Below, in pieces: positions 33,338-42,313 of a stretch of DNA of 64,000 nt. This stretch comes from Flavobacterium sp. (lineage in GTDB: Bacteria > Bacteroidota > Bacteroidia > Flavobacteriales > Flavobacteriaceae). Position numbers and translations under genes: made by a program. The notes under the pieces were generated by a model. That model saw only the letters and a list, made by a program, of their open reading frames with translations. It made no database searches and was not told the DNA's origin. Numbering within the stretch: the stretch's first letter is position 1; each line of letters starts with the position of its first letter. The DNA lies in NCBI RefSeq assembly GCF_039595935.1, contig NZ_JBCNKR010000004.1, positions 681,001 to 745,000 of the forward strand, written 5' to 3'.

Positions 33338-33451
33338 AACTATAGCAAGCAATAATCTAAAATCTACACTCTAAAATCTAAAATCTCCCATCTTGTCGCA
33401 AATGCCCCTAAAATAGTCATAAATAGGTATTTCATGAAAAAATAAGAATAG

Positions 33452-33459
33452 TACATTTG
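33452..33459 (+). promoter_or_regulatory. Promoter -7 box of the DoxX-like gene
   Basis: TACATTTG matches TAnnTTTG, 38 bases before the ATG. Confidence 0.5.
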
Positions 33460-33496
33460 TAATACATTAACTAATAACTATTTAAAAACAAACCAC

Positions 33497-33877
33497 ATGA
33501 AAAACGCTAAAATTATTTTTTGGGTTACTACAATTATTATTTTTCTATTCGAAGGTGTAATGCCGGCCTTTACTTCCCAAACGGAAATGGCCAAAGAAGG
33601 AATCAAACATTTAGGATATCCTGAGTATTTTGGAAATGCTTTAGTAATTTTTAAAATTCTGGGAGTTTTGATTTTAGTGATTCCGTCAGTTCCTAAAAAT
33701 GTAAAAGAATGGGCTTATGCCGGATTTGGATTCGATTTTATCTTTGCTTCTATAAGTCATTTTGCAGTTGACGGAATTAATATTCAAAGTTTCTTTCCTT
33801 TAATCTTTTTAGTGATTTTGGCAATATCTTATATCTACTATCATAAAATAGAGCGATACAAAAATATCGCGCTGTAA
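33497..33877 (+). CDS. DoxX-like family membrane protein
   Basis: 126 residues with four transmembrane helices (about 5-22, 45-63, 72-92 and 98-117). 'LGYPEYFGNALVIFKILGVLILVIP' and 'EWAYAGFGFDFIFASISHFAVDG' are the usual DoxX_2 landmarks. It is an inner-membrane protein with no assigned reaction. It is followed after 11 bases by a small gene, probably in the same transcript. Confidence 0.85.
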   Translation: MKNAKIIFWVTTIIIFLFEGVMPAFTSQTEMAKEGIKHLGYPEYFGNALVIFKILGVLILVIPSVPKNVKEWAYAGFGFDFIFASISHFAVDGINIQSFFPLIFLVILAISYIYYHKIERYKNIAL

Positions 33878-33888
33878 ATTCTAAAACG

Positions 33889-34098
33889 ATGATAGAAGTT
33901 TTTAAAACAAATGTTCAGGAAGTTGAGCAATCGATTATGATTGTAGGGAAACTTCTTGAACATTTCCCAAACAGTGCTATCAATTTTGATCTCGAAGATT
34001 GTGATAAAATTTTGCGGGTTCATGCGCCTGCAATATCCAATCAAAAAATAATTGAAGTACTGAATTCAAATGGTTTTCATTGCGAAGTACTTCCGTAA
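33889..34098 (+). CDS. Small hypothetical protein, 69 residues
   Basis: It reads as a beta-alpha-beta fold: 'MIEVFKTNVQEVEQSIMIVGKLLEHFPNSAINFDLEDCDKILRVHA' (landmark) and 'IIEVLNSNGFHCEVLP', like a heavy-metal-associated (HMA) fold without the CxxC metal site. Its function is unknown. It is probably cotranscribed with the DoxX-like gene. Confidence 0.65.
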   Translation: MIEVFKTNVQEVEQSIMIVGKLLEHFPNSAINFDLEDCDKILRVHAPAISNQKIIEVLNSNGFHCEVLP

Positions 34099-34140
34099 AA
34101 CCACAATTTATTGATTTACACAATATTGCAATAAAAATTG

Positions 34141-34148
34141 TATTTTTG
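34141..34148 (+). promoter_or_regulatory. Promoter -7 box of the VOC gene
   Basis: TATTTTTG matches TAnnTTTG, 28 bases before ATG 34176. No clear -33 box is seen. Confidence 0.45.
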
Positions 34149-34175
34149 AGAGACTAACTTCTAAACCATCAAAAA

Positions 34176-34550
34176 ATGAATTTACCAGCAGAACACCAAA
34201 CTGTGATGCCTTATCTAATTCTTAAAGGTGCAGCACAATTCATAGAATTTACAAAAAATGTCTTTGGAGCTTCAGAAACTCATACAAAAGCGCTGCGCGA
34301 AGACGGCAGTATTATGCATGCCGAAATTACTCTAAACGGCAGTACCATCATGTTTACAGAAGAAACCAGCGACTGGCCCAAACAAACCGCTAATTTGTTT
34401 GTATATGTTCAAAATGCAGACAAAACGTATCTAAAAGCATTAGACAACGGAGCAGTTTCTTTAATGGGAATGAGCGATCAGGATTATGGCAGAACCTGCG
34501 GTGTAACTGATCCGTTTGGAAATGTGTGGTGGATTACTTCCGTCAATTAA
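34176..34550 (+). CDS. VOC family protein (PhnB/glyoxalase-like)
   Basis: 124 residues of one vicinal-oxygen-chelate domain: 'VMPYLILKGAAQFIEFTKNVFGASETHTKALREDGSIMHAEITLNGSTIMF' (landmark) and 'GRTCGVTDPFGNVWWI', the standard end of PhnB-like proteins. His at 'MHAEI' is a candidate metal ligand. The substrate is unknown. It is followed by a DinB-like gene after 20 bases and likely forms an operon with the next two genes. Confidence 0.85.
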   Translation: MNLPAEHQTVMPYLILKGAAQFIEFTKNVFGASETHTKALREDGSIMHAEITLNGSTIMFTEETSDWPKQTANLFVYVQNADKTYLKALDNGAVSLMGMSDQDYGRTCGVTDPFGNVWWITSVN

Positions 34551-34570
34551 CCAACTAAAAAATCAATAAT

Positions 34571-35080
34571 ATGGAAACAAACGTTCAAAAAAATATTGTT
34601 GAAACATTCAAAAAATTAAATGAGATATTTTCAAAATTCTCAGAAAATGAAATAAATCAGATTCCGTATCAGGGAAGCTGGACACCGGGACAAGTTGTAC
34701 AGCATATTATTTTGGCCTGTTCGGGATATCCTCAATTATTTGGAGGCAAAACCGAAAAAACAACCCGAAAACCTGATGAAAAAATAAAAGATATTGAAGG
34801 TCTTTTTTTAAACTTCAGTATAAAAATGGATTCGCCCGTTTTCTTAATACCGGAGAAAAAAGAGTACAACAAAAACAAACTGAATTTAGAATTGCTTAGA
34901 ATCGAATCTGAATTATTAGATTGTGCCGAAAAATATGATCTAACCTTAACTTGCCTTGATTTTCAGGTTCCGGGTTTTGATACCTTTACCATGTACGAAT
35001 GGATCGATTTTGCTTTAGTACATACTCAAAGACATACACATCAATTGAACTCTATTTTTCAGCATATAACTAAACTTTAA
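34571..35080 (+). CDS. DinB family protein (DinB_2-like)
   Basis: 169 residues forming a four-helix bundle. Candidate metal histidines are in 'GQVVQHIILA' (after helix one's W-x-P-x-Q turn) and 'HTQRHTHQLNSI' at the end, the typical H..HxxxH arrangement of DinB-like thiol transferases. The thiol partner is unknown. It is probably cotranscribed with the VOC gene. Confidence 0.85.
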   Translation: METNVQKNIVETFKKLNEIFSKFSENEINQIPYQGSWTPGQVVQHIILACSGYPQLFGGKTEKTTRKPDEKIKDIEGLFLNFSIKMDSPVFLIPEKKEYNKNKLNLELLRIESELLDCAEKYDLTLTCLDFQVPGFDTFTMYEWIDFALVHTQRHTHQLNSIFQHITKL

Positions 35081-35094
35081 TCTCCTACATTTAT

Positions 35095-35568
35095 ATGAAA
35101 CCAAAATCAGGAATTGTTTTATTTTCAGGTTTACTGGCCGGAACTTTAGATATTTTGGCCGCAATTTTAATTTACTCCGTCATTTTACAAAAAACAACAG
35201 CCGAAAAAATTATACAATCAATAGCAAGCGGACTCTTTAAACAAAATGCTTACACAGGCGGGTCGCAGATGATTTTGTATGGCTTGCTTCTGCATTATTT
35301 CATTGCATTTGCTTTTGCCTATTTCTATTATAAAATATACCCGCATGTTCCGCTTCTAAGAAAAAACATATTCCTTTCGGGTTTTGTGTACGGAATTTTT
35401 GTCTGGATTGTAATGAATCTTATTGTACTTCCGTTGGTATTTCCAAAGCTTCCGTCAAAAGAATTTGATTTCCCATTGATACTTTCTATCTTAATTCTAA
35501 TCTTTTGTATTGGTCTTCCAATTGCTTTTATTACACAAAAGTTTTATCATAAAAATGTTGTAATCTAG
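35095..35568 (+). CDS. Four-TM membrane protein of unknown function
   Basis: 157 residues with four clear hydrophobic helices (about 7-29, 55-78, 91-113 and 124-146). It begins 'GIVLFSGLLAGTLDILAAILIYS'. I recognise it as a common Bacteroidota inner-membrane protein but cannot name a function. It ends the VOC-DinB cluster before a strong terminator. Confidence 0.65.
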   Translation: MKPKSGIVLFSGLLAGTLDILAAILIYSVILQKTTAEKIIQSIASGLFKQNAYTGGSQMILYGLLLHYFIAFAFAYFYYKIYPHVPLLRKNIFLSGFVYGIFVWIVMNLIVLPLVFPKLPSKEFDFPLILSILILIFCIGLPIAFITQKFYHKNVVI

Positions 35569-35598
35569 GTTCAGGAACACACAATAATAAAAATATCA

Positions 35599-35638
35599 AA
35601 AAAAGCGAAATCAATACGATTATTGATTTCGCTTTTTT
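35599..35638 (+). terminator. Strong terminator
   Basis: AAAAAAGCGAAATCAATA pairs perfectly with TATTGATTTCGCTTTTTT around four bases. Confidence 0.9.
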
Positions 35639-35904
35639 TGTGCCTGTTTTTTTCAGAAATAAAAATTTTTTAAGCTCATTTTTCTTTCTCTTCAAAATCC
35701 TGACTTTACTTACAAAAAGTTAATACATACAATGTTATTTTTCTCACAATTAACTAAAAATCAAAAATTTATGTCGTACTTTTAGAATTACAATTTCAAC
35801 CTTATACAATTCCCATCTAATCTCATTTGAGTTAATTTTTTGATCGATAGAGTTAATTCTCGCTCTGTTCGCAGGGTAATTTTAATCAAAATTAAAAAAC
35901 AAGT
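35639..35904. other. Upstream region of the GH130-GT4 operon
   Basis: No gene. It is AT-rich with a long region before the ATG at 35905. No clear TAnnTTTG box was found. TACTTTTAG near 35778 is a possible weak promoter. The leader would then be over 100 bases long. Confidence 0.4.
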
Positions 35905-36984
35905 ATGGAATTAGCAGTTACCCAACACACCATAGCCGTAAAACATGGTGTAATTTTAGAAAAATCAGATAGGGCTTTCGAAGAATTAGGTGTATTGAAT
36001 CCTGCAGTATATCAAGACGGAAATAATGTTCATATGTTTTACAGAGCTGCAAAAAGAGGCAACTTTTCAACAATTGGTTATTGCAGATTAGAAGGTCCGA
36101 CCACTTTAGCAGAACGTCGTACTGAACCTATTTTTGAGCCTGAATACATTTATGAAATTCATGGTGTCGAAGATCCGCGAATTACAAAAATTGATGACAC
36201 CTATTATATGACGTATGTAACATACGATGGTATTAACGCATGCGGAGCCATTGCAGTTTCAAAAGATTTGACTTCATTTAAAAAGAAAGGAATTATAACG
36301 CCTAAATTTATTTTAAACGAATTCACAAACTTGGTCCGCAAACATTTACAAAACCCAAGTATAGCCAAAATATTAGCTTTTAATACCGCCAGAAGTTATC
36401 CTTTGAGCGAAACGATAAAAGAAAACTTATTTGTATGGGATAAAAACGTAGTTCTTTTTCCTAAAAAAATTAATGGAAAATTCGTGGCATTGCACCGCTT
36501 ATTTCCTTCGATTCAAATAGTTTCTTTTGAAAAGAAAAAAGACCTGACGGTTGATTTTTGGAAAGAATATCTTAAAAATCTGCCGGATTATATTGTAATG
36601 GAGCCAGAATACGAACATGAAACCAGCCATATTGGTCCCGGAGCTCCGCCAATAGAAACAAAAGACGGCTGGCTTTTAATTTATCATGCTGCCGAAAAGC
36701 GCGAAAAAGGACTTGTTTATCATGCCTGCGCAGCTTTGCTGGATCTTAATAATCCTCAAAAAGTAATTGGAAAACTAACTAAACCTATTATCACGCCAGC
36801 AGAATATTATGAACGACACGGTTATGTAAATTATGTTGTATTCCCTACCGGAACAGCCATTTTTGATGACCAATTATATATTTATTACGGTGCCGCCGAT
36901 GACAAGATTGCGGTGGCTTCTTTGAACCTAAACGACTTATTAACCGAACTAAAACAGAATTCCCATGAAGAAGATATCAAATAA
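35905..36984 (+). CDS. Glycoside hydrolase family 130 phosphorylase-type protein
   Basis: 359 residues, no signal peptide, so cytosolic. A five-bladed propeller is indicated by 'GVLNPAVYQDGNNVHMFYRAA', 'HGVEDPRITKIDDTYYMTYVTYDG' (landmark; Asp of 'VEDPR' is the usual catalytic acid), 'HIGPGAPPIETKDGWLLIYH' and 'VNYVVFPTGTAIFDDQLYIYYGAAD'. GH130 enzymes split beta-mannosides with phosphate to mannose 1-phosphate, or hydrolyse them. The gene overlaps the glycosyltransferase gene by 20 bases, so both act in one pathway. Confidence 0.85.
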   Translation: MELAVTQHTIAVKHGVILEKSDRAFEELGVLNPAVYQDGNNVHMFYRAAKRGNFSTIGYCRLEGPTTLAERRTEPIFEPEYIYEIHGVEDPRITKIDDTYYMTYVTYDGINACGAIAVSKDLTSFKKKGIITPKFILNEFTNLVRKHLQNPSIAKILAFNTARSYPLSETIKENLFVWDKNVVLFPKKINGKFVALHRLFPSIQIVSFEKKKDLTVDFWKEYLKNLPDYIVMEPEYEHETSHIGPGAPPIETKDGWLLIYHAAEKREKGLVYHACAALLDLNNPQKVIGKLTKPIITPAEYYERHGYVNYVVFPTGTAIFDDQLYIYYGAADDKIAVASLNLNDLLTELKQNSHEEDIK

Positions 36985-39235
36985 ATCGAAAATTGTTTTT
37001 CTTTCTACATTTCCACCAACACAATGTGGAATCGCAACTTATACTCAAGATACAATAAAAGGTATTACCGATGTTTTTGGTAAATCCATAACTTGTGAAA
37101 TTTGCGAATTGGTCGATAAGCCAAAGGCAAACCCAACACAGGCCTTTACATTAAATACAAAAGACAAAGCAGAATACGCAAAAGTTGCCGAAGAAATTAA
37201 TGATGATGAAAGTGTGAAATTAGTTCACATACAACATGAGTTTGGTTTATTTGGCGGTAATTACGGCGACTATTTATTAGATTTTTTAAATGTCATTAAA
37301 AAACCTGTTACGTATACTTTTCACAGCGTTATTCCTAACCCGAATAATGAATTACGAACTTTTGTAAAACTGCTTTTAAGCTACAGCAACTCTGTTTTTG
37401 TAATGACTAACCAGTCAAAAGAAATTTTGATAAATGACTATGATATCAATGAAGAAATAATTACTTGCGTGCCGCACGGAACTCATATTGTTATTTATGA
37501 AACTCCTGAACAGGCAAAAGAAAAATTCGGAATTAAAAATAAAATTGTTTTATCAACCTTCGGACTTTTAGGCGAAGGAAAAAATATCGAAACCGGTTTG
37601 CAGGCACTTGCAAAAATTGTCAAAACAGAACCAGATGTTCTCTACTTGATTATTGGCAGTACACACCCTAATTTAATTAAAGACGGTGTTGATACTTATC
37701 GCAGCAAACTCGAAGCTCTTGTAGACGAATTAAACTTACATGACAATGTTCGTTTCATAAATAAATATTTAGATACCGAAGAACTTTTAGACTATTTAAA
37801 AGCTACAGACATTTATTTGTTTACTTCAAAAGATCCAAACCAGGCGGTAAGCGGCACTTTTGCCTACGCAATGAGCTGCGCGTGTCCAATGGTAGCATCA
37901 AAAATCCCACATACACGAGAAGTTTTAACTTCAGACTGTGGTGTTTTAGTTGACATTGGAAACGTAGATCAATTTGCCGAACAAACTCTACAATTGATTG
38001 CCGATGAAAAGCTTAGACATGAAATGGGAATCAATGCTTTTACTAAAATGAGAGCTTCGTCTTGGGAAAATGCAGCATTAACTCACATGGATACGTATAA
38101 AAAACTGATCGAAAATCCGTCAGATATTAAATATAACTATCCGGATATTCAGTTACGCCATATCAAAAGATTAACCACAGATCTTGGTATTATACAGTTT
38201 AGCAAAATTTCGATTCCAGATCTGGAATCAGGATATACTTTAGATGACAATGCCCGCGCGTTAATTGCATTTTGTATGCACTATAAATTAACGAGAGATA
38301 AAGACGATCTTCCGTATATTTTAATTTATCTGGATTTCATCGAAAGATGCCAAAGACCAAAAGGTGATTTTATCAATTATGTCGATCAGGAAAATCGCGA
38401 ACACGTAGAACAAAATGCCGAAGTTAATCTTGAAGATTCTAATGCAAGAGCAATCTGGGCATTGGGTACCGTAATTTCAAATGCTGATATCCTGCCTGAA
38501 AACATTTCGAAAAAAGCTTCAAAATGCTTTCTGGATTCCTTAAAATGGGCAGAAAATATTCAATCACCAAGAGCAATTGGCTTTGCTACAAAAGGGTTAT
38601 TTTTATATCACAATGCCATTCCTAATTTATATGTTGCCGCAATTATCAATAAATTAAATGCAAAACTATTAGCAAATTACGAAGATACAGCTACAGAAAA
38701 CTGGCAGTGGTTTGAAAATTATTTAACGTACGGAAACGGGATTCTGCCTGAATCAATGCTGTATGCTTATTTAATTACCAATAAACCGGTTTACAAAAAA
38801 GTAGCACTTGACTCTATGGACTTTTTAATTTCGAAAACATTTATTGATGGAAATTTCAAAGCTATTTCAAACAAAAGCTGGCTGCATAAAGATTCAGAAC
38901 CAGAATTATATGGCGAACAGGCAATTGATGTTACGTACACCATTCAAACTTTAAATGCTTTTTATAACACTTTTAAAACTCCGGAATATAAAAAGAAAAT
39001 GAAAGCTGCATTTAACTGGTTTTTAGGAAAAAATCACTTAAACCAAATTATGTATAATCCTGTAAGCGGTGGTGGTTATGACGGTCTTGAAAAAGATAAT
39101 ATAAACTTAAATCAAGGAGCAGAATCAACAGTTTGTTATCTAACTGCAAGATTATTAATGGAAAAATTTGCTTTATCTGAGCCAAAAGTTATACCTTTAC
39201 TAAAATCAAGAACTGGTATCGCAATAAACTCTTAA
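36965..39235 (+). CDS. GT4 glycosyltransferase fused to a C-terminal alpha/alpha-toroid-like domain
   Basis: 756 residues, cytosolic. Residues about 10-395 are a GT-B fold glycosyltransferase of family GT4: 'FPPTQCGIATYTQDT', 'HIQHEFGLFGGNYGDYL', 'STFGLLGEGKNIETGLQALAKI', and the donor-site region 'QAVSGTFAYAMSCACPMVASKIPHTREVL'. Residues about 410-756 look like a six-hairpin glycosidase-type toroid ('SGYTLDDNARALIAFCMHYK', 'NARAIWALG', 'GGGYDGLEKDNINLNQGAESTVCYL'). It may be a mannosyltransferase with a chain-binding or trimming domain, given the overlapping GH130 gene. The donor sugar is inferred, not shown. Confidence 0.8.
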   Translation: MKKISNKSKIVFLSTFPPTQCGIATYTQDTIKGITDVFGKSITCEICELVDKPKANPTQAFTLNTKDKAEYAKVAEEINDDESVKLVHIQHEFGLFGGNYGDYLLDFLNVIKKPVTYTFHSVIPNPNNELRTFVKLLLSYSNSVFVMTNQSKEILINDYDINEEIITCVPHGTHIVIYETPEQAKEKFGIKNKIVLSTFGLLGEGKNIETGLQALAKIVKTEPDVLYLIIGSTHPNLIKDGVDTYRSKLEALVDELNLHDNVRFINKYLDTEELLDYLKATDIYLFTSKDPNQAVSGTFAYAMSCACPMVASKIPHTREVLTSDCGVLVDIGNVDQFAEQTLQLIADEKLRHEMGINAFTKMRASSWENAALTHMDTYKKLIENPSDIKYNYPDIQLRHIKRLTTDLGIIQFSKISIPDLESGYTLDDNARALIAFCMHYKLTRDKDDLPYILIYLDFIERCQRPKGDFINYVDQENREHVEQNAEVNLEDSNARAIWALGTVISNADILPENISKKASKCFLDSLKWAENIQSPRAIGFATKGLFLYHNAIPNLYVAAIINKLNAKLLANYEDTATENWQWFENYLTYGNGILPESMLYAYLITNKPVYKKVALDSMDFLISKTFIDGNFKAISNKSWLHKDSEPELYGEQAIDVTYTIQTLNAFYNTFKTPEYKKKMKAAFNWFLGKNHLNQIMYNPVSGGGYDGLEKDNINLNQGAESTVCYLTARLLMEKFALSEPKVIPLLKSRTGIAINS

Positions 39236-39242
39236 AAATATA

Positions 39243-39295
39243 AATTCCAAATTCCAATTTTAGAATTAGATTTAAACGTTTGGAATTTGGAATTT
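39243..39295. repeat. Inverted repeat of AAATTCCAA words
   Basis: ATTCCAAATTCCAA at the left and TTGGAATTTGGAAT at the right can form a hairpin after the GT4 gene. Confidence 0.6.
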
Positions 39296-39351
39296 CAAAA
39301 ATTAGAAATTTTTTAAAAGCAATAGACTAGCCAAAATTCTATTCAACCCGG

Positions 39352-39384
39352 AAAATCCCTTTCTTTCTAAGAAAGGGATTTTTT
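39352..39384 (+). terminator. Hairpin terminator of the GH130-GT4 operon
   Basis: AAAATCCCTTTC pairs with GAAAGGGATTTT and is followed by Ts. Confidence 0.8.
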
Positions 39385-39410
39385 GTTATGTTAAAAAATA
39401 AACAAATAAA

Positions 39411-39441
39411 TTTGCCTATCTACTAATAGGTAGTATCTTTG
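39411..39441 (+). promoter_or_regulatory. Consensus promoter with palindromic spacer
   Basis: TTTG (39411-39414), exactly 19 bases, then TATCTTTG (39434-39441): a textbook Bacteroidota promoter. The spacer contains the inverted repeat CCTAT-n6-ATAGG, placed where a repressor would block RNA polymerase. The gene controlled encodes a TetR protein, so autoregulation is likely. Confidence 0.75.
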
Positions 39442-39458
39442 TCAAAAAAATTGCAGGC

Positions 39459-40016
39459 ATGACAACAAGAGAAAATATTGTAGACAAAGCAGATCAATTA
39501 ATTCGAAATAAAGGCTACAATGCCTTTAGTTTTAAAGATATTTCAAATGATATTGGCATCAAGACAGCTTCAATTCATTATCATTTCCCTACAAAATCAG
39601 ATCTTGGAGTAGCAACCATCAAAGAACATATCGCCCGATGTGTAGCTTTAAAAGAAAAAGTGGCCAATGAATCGCCTTTAACTCAACTAGAAGCTTTCTT
39701 AGAGGTACAGGCACAGATAAAAAGAGAAAATAAAGTCTGTATTGTAGGTTCATTAGCTACTGATTTGAACACTTTAGATGAATCTATAAAAGCAGAACTA
39801 CAGCAATTTGCCCAAATTGTACTTAACTGGATTACTGAAATTTTAATTGAAGGAAAAAAAATGGGCATATTTGATTTTGATATTCTGCCCAGAACAAAAG
39901 CCATAATGATAATTACCAATATGATTGCCATTGTACAACTTTCAAGACTTACAAACGATGACGATTTTGAATTGGTAAGACAAACAATATTAACAGAATT
40001 AAGACCTAAAAAATAA
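39459..40016 (+). CDS. TetR/AcrR family transcriptional regulator
   Basis: 185 residues. The helix-turn-helix is clear ('IVDKADQLIRNKGYNAFSFKDISNDIGIKTASIHYHFPTKSDL', landmark), followed by a TetR_C-type helical domain with 'KRENKVCIVGSLATDLNTL'. The stop codon shares a base with the next start (TAATG), coupling it to the fabF-type gene, so it may control fatty-acid-related functions. Confidence 0.9.
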   Translation: MTTRENIVDKADQLIRNKGYNAFSFKDISNDIGIKTASIHYHFPTKSDLGVATIKEHIARCVALKEKVANESPLTQLEAFLEVQAQIKRENKVCIVGSLATDLNTLDESIKAELQQFAQIVLNWITEILIEGKKMGIFDFDILPRTKAIMIITNMIAIVQLSRLTNDDDFELVRQTILTELRPKK

Positions 40017-41260
40017 TGAAAAGAGTAGTAATAACTGGATTAGGAGCCGTAACTCCCATTGGAAATAATGTTGAGGAATATTGGAATTCATTAATTAATG
40101 GAGTAAGCGGCGCAGGTCCGATAACAAGATTCGACACCACACAATTCAAAACCAAATTTGCCTGTGAAGTTAAAAACTTTGACGCTTCACCTATTTTTGA
40201 AAAAAATGAAATTAGAAAATACGATCTTTTTACACAATATGCTTTGTATGCAGCAGATGAAGCCGTAAAACAAGCCAATATTGATTTTGATACTTTAAAT
40301 AAAAACCGAATTGGAGTAATCTGGGGCTGCGGTGATGGCGGAATTTCAACTTTTGAAGAACAAATAGGCGAATATATTTCCGGAAATGGTGTGCCAAGAT
40401 TTAGTCCGTTTTTCATTCCAAAAAGAATTGTCAATATTGCTTCAGGTGCGATTTCAATTAAATACGGACTTCGCGGCATTAATTATACAACTGCTGCAGC
40501 CTGTTCTGCCAGCAATACCGCAATTATAGATGCTTTCAATTACATTCGCTGGGGAAAAGCCGATATGATTATCAGCGGAGGTTCTGAAGCCTCTGTTTCA
40601 GAATCTTCTATTGGTGGTTTTAATGCTTCAAAAGCGTTATCTACTTTAAATGAAGATTATGCTAAAGCTTCACGTCCTTTTGATGTAACACGAGACGGAT
40701 TTGTTTTAGGCGAAGGTGCCGGTGTTGTTATATTAGAAAGCTACGAACATGCCATAAAAAGAAACGCCATAATTTTGGCTGAAATTGTAGGCGGAGGTTT
40801 GGCTGCAGATGCTTACCACTTAACCGGAACGCATCCTGAAGGAGAAGGCGCCGTAATAGGAATGGAACTTGCTCTTGAAGAAGCCGAAATTACACCAGAC
40901 CAGATTGACTATATCAATGCACACGCCACTTCTACTCCAACTGGTGATTTAAGTGAACTTAAAGCCGTAGAAAAAGTATTCGGAATAAATCCTAATGCCA
41001 ATATAAGTGCTACAAAATCTATGACAGGACATTTACTTGGCGGCGCCGGAGCAATTGAAGCTATTGCCTGTATAAAAGCCGTTCAGGAGAATATTGTACC
41101 GCCTACTATTAACACTCAGAATGTTGAACCTGAATTTGCTGATAAATTTAATTTAACTCTCGGAAAAGCACAATCAAGAGTAGTTAATTATGCCATGAGT
41201 AATACTTTTGGTTTTGGCGGTCATGTAGCCAGTTCAATTTTTAAGAAATTTACAGAGTAA
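40016..41260 (+). CDS. fabF: Beta-ketoacyl-ACP synthase II (FabF-type)
   Basis: 414 residues of a KAS I/II enzyme. The catalytic triad is Cys163 ('TAAACSASN'), His303 ('NAHATSTPTGD') and His339, with Lys334 ('SATKSMTGH'): all as in E. coli FabF. It condenses malonyl-ACP with acyl-ACP in the cytosol. Being coupled to a TetR gene and apart from other fab genes, it is probably an extra, regulated paralogue rather than the housekeeping copy. Confidence 0.88.
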   Translation: MKRVVITGLGAVTPIGNNVEEYWNSLINGVSGAGPITRFDTTQFKTKFACEVKNFDASPIFEKNEIRKYDLFTQYALYAADEAVKQANIDFDTLNKNRIGVIWGCGDGGISTFEEQIGEYISGNGVPRFSPFFIPKRIVNIASGAISIKYGLRGINYTTAAACSASNTAIIDAFNYIRWGKADMIISGGSEASVSESSIGGFNASKALSTLNEDYAKASRPFDVTRDGFVLGEGAGVVILESYEHAIKRNAIILAEIVGGGLAADAYHLTGTHPEGEGAVIGMELALEEAEITPDQIDYINAHATSTPTGDLSELKAVEKVFGINPNANISATKSMTGHLLGGAGAIEAIACIKAVQENIVPPTINTQNVEPEFADKFNLTLGKAQSRVVNYAMSNTFGFGGHVASSIFKKFTE

Positions 41261-41325
41261 GAAATAGAAACGGAGTTTTTCATTTCACTGGATTTTATTC
41301 AGTAAGAACATAAAAACCTAAAATA

Positions 41326-41365
41326 AGAAGGGCTGTCTCGAATGTTGAGACAGCCCTTCTTTTTG
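41326..41365 (+). terminator. Strong terminator of the tetR-fabF operon
   Basis: AGAAGGGCTGTCTC pairs perfectly with GAGACAGCCCTTCT, followed by five Ts. The rest of the spacer to 41552 shows no gene and no clear promoter box. Confidence 0.9.
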
Positions 41366-41552
41366 TTTGCATACCAGCAACGTCAATTGATTATAAATAT
41401 TGTGATTTCATGAAAATTATATAAGGCTCAAAAAAAGTTTTGTAAAGTAATTTAACAAGTATAGAAGTAACTTTCATATATCAATTAAAAAGCAGACAAA
41501 ACTGTTAAATAATTGATTTACAAAACAAAATCTAACTTAAATATAAAACATT

Positions 41553-42311
41553 TTGATTCTCAGCTTAAAAAATACATTCGCACAAATTGGAGATGCCACA
41601 TTGTTTGCCAAAAGATTTTTTAAGGAAGTTTTTATACCTCCTTATGAGGTCAGGGAATTTTTAAAACAATGTTATTACATTGGTTACAAATCACTGCCTT
41701 TGGTAGCGATAACCGGTTTTATCATGGGATTAGTTCTTACGCTTCAGTCAAGACCAACTCTGGTAAAATTTGGTGCCGAAAGCTGGCTTCCCGGAATGGT
41801 GGCACTTTCTTTAATTAGAGAAATTGCGCCAGTTATAACCGCTTTAATCTGCGCCGGAAAAATTTCATCCGGAATAGGTGCAGAGTTAGGATCCATGAAA
41901 GTAACAGAACAAATTGATGCCATGGAAGTATCTGCTATTAATCCATACAATTATCTTGTAGTGACCAGGATTTTAGCCTGTACGCTAATGGTGCCTATAC
42001 TGGTGTTTTTTGCCGATGCCATTGGTATTGTTGGCGGTTATGTTGGAATAAACATTCATGGTGATGTCAATTTCTATCGCTATTTAACGCAGATAATTCA
42101 GTCTTTAGAATTTTCAGATCTGATTCCGGCTACTATTAAAACATTCTTCTTCGGCTATTTCATTGGAATGATTGGCTGTTATAAAGGATTTAATGCCTCA
42201 AACGGAACTGAAAGTGTAGGACGCGCTGCCAACTCAGCGGTAGTTACAGCTTCTTTAAGCATATTTATTATCGATATGGTCGCAGTACAATTAACTGATT
42301 TAATTTATTAA
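41553..42311 (+). CDS. mlaE: MlaE-type ABC transporter permease (lipid transport)
   Basis: 252 residues, multi-pass inner-membrane protein with the MlaE family core 'ITGFIMGLVLTLQSRPTLVKFGAESWLPGMVALSLIREIAPVITALICAGKISSGIGAELGSMKVTEQIDAMEV' (landmark). It should form a dimer with two MlaF copies and the MCE protein. The start is odd: the frame is closed by TAA at 41544 and the first ATG is at residue 59, inside a conserved helix, so translation must begin at TTG 41553 (or ATT 41550). Confidence 0.88.
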   Translation: MILSLKNTFAQIGDATLFAKRFFKEVFIPPYEVREFLKQCYYIGYKSLPLVAITGFIMGLVLTLQSRPTLVKFGAESWLPGMVALSLIREIAPVITALICAGKISSGIGAELGSMKVTEQIDAMEVSAINPYNYLVVTRILACTLMVPILVFFADAIGIVGGYVGINIHGDVNFYRYLTQIIQSLEFSDLIPATIKTFFFGYFIGMIGCYKGFNASNGTESVGRAANSAVVTASLSIFIIDMVAVQLTDLIY

Positions 42312-42313
42312 AG

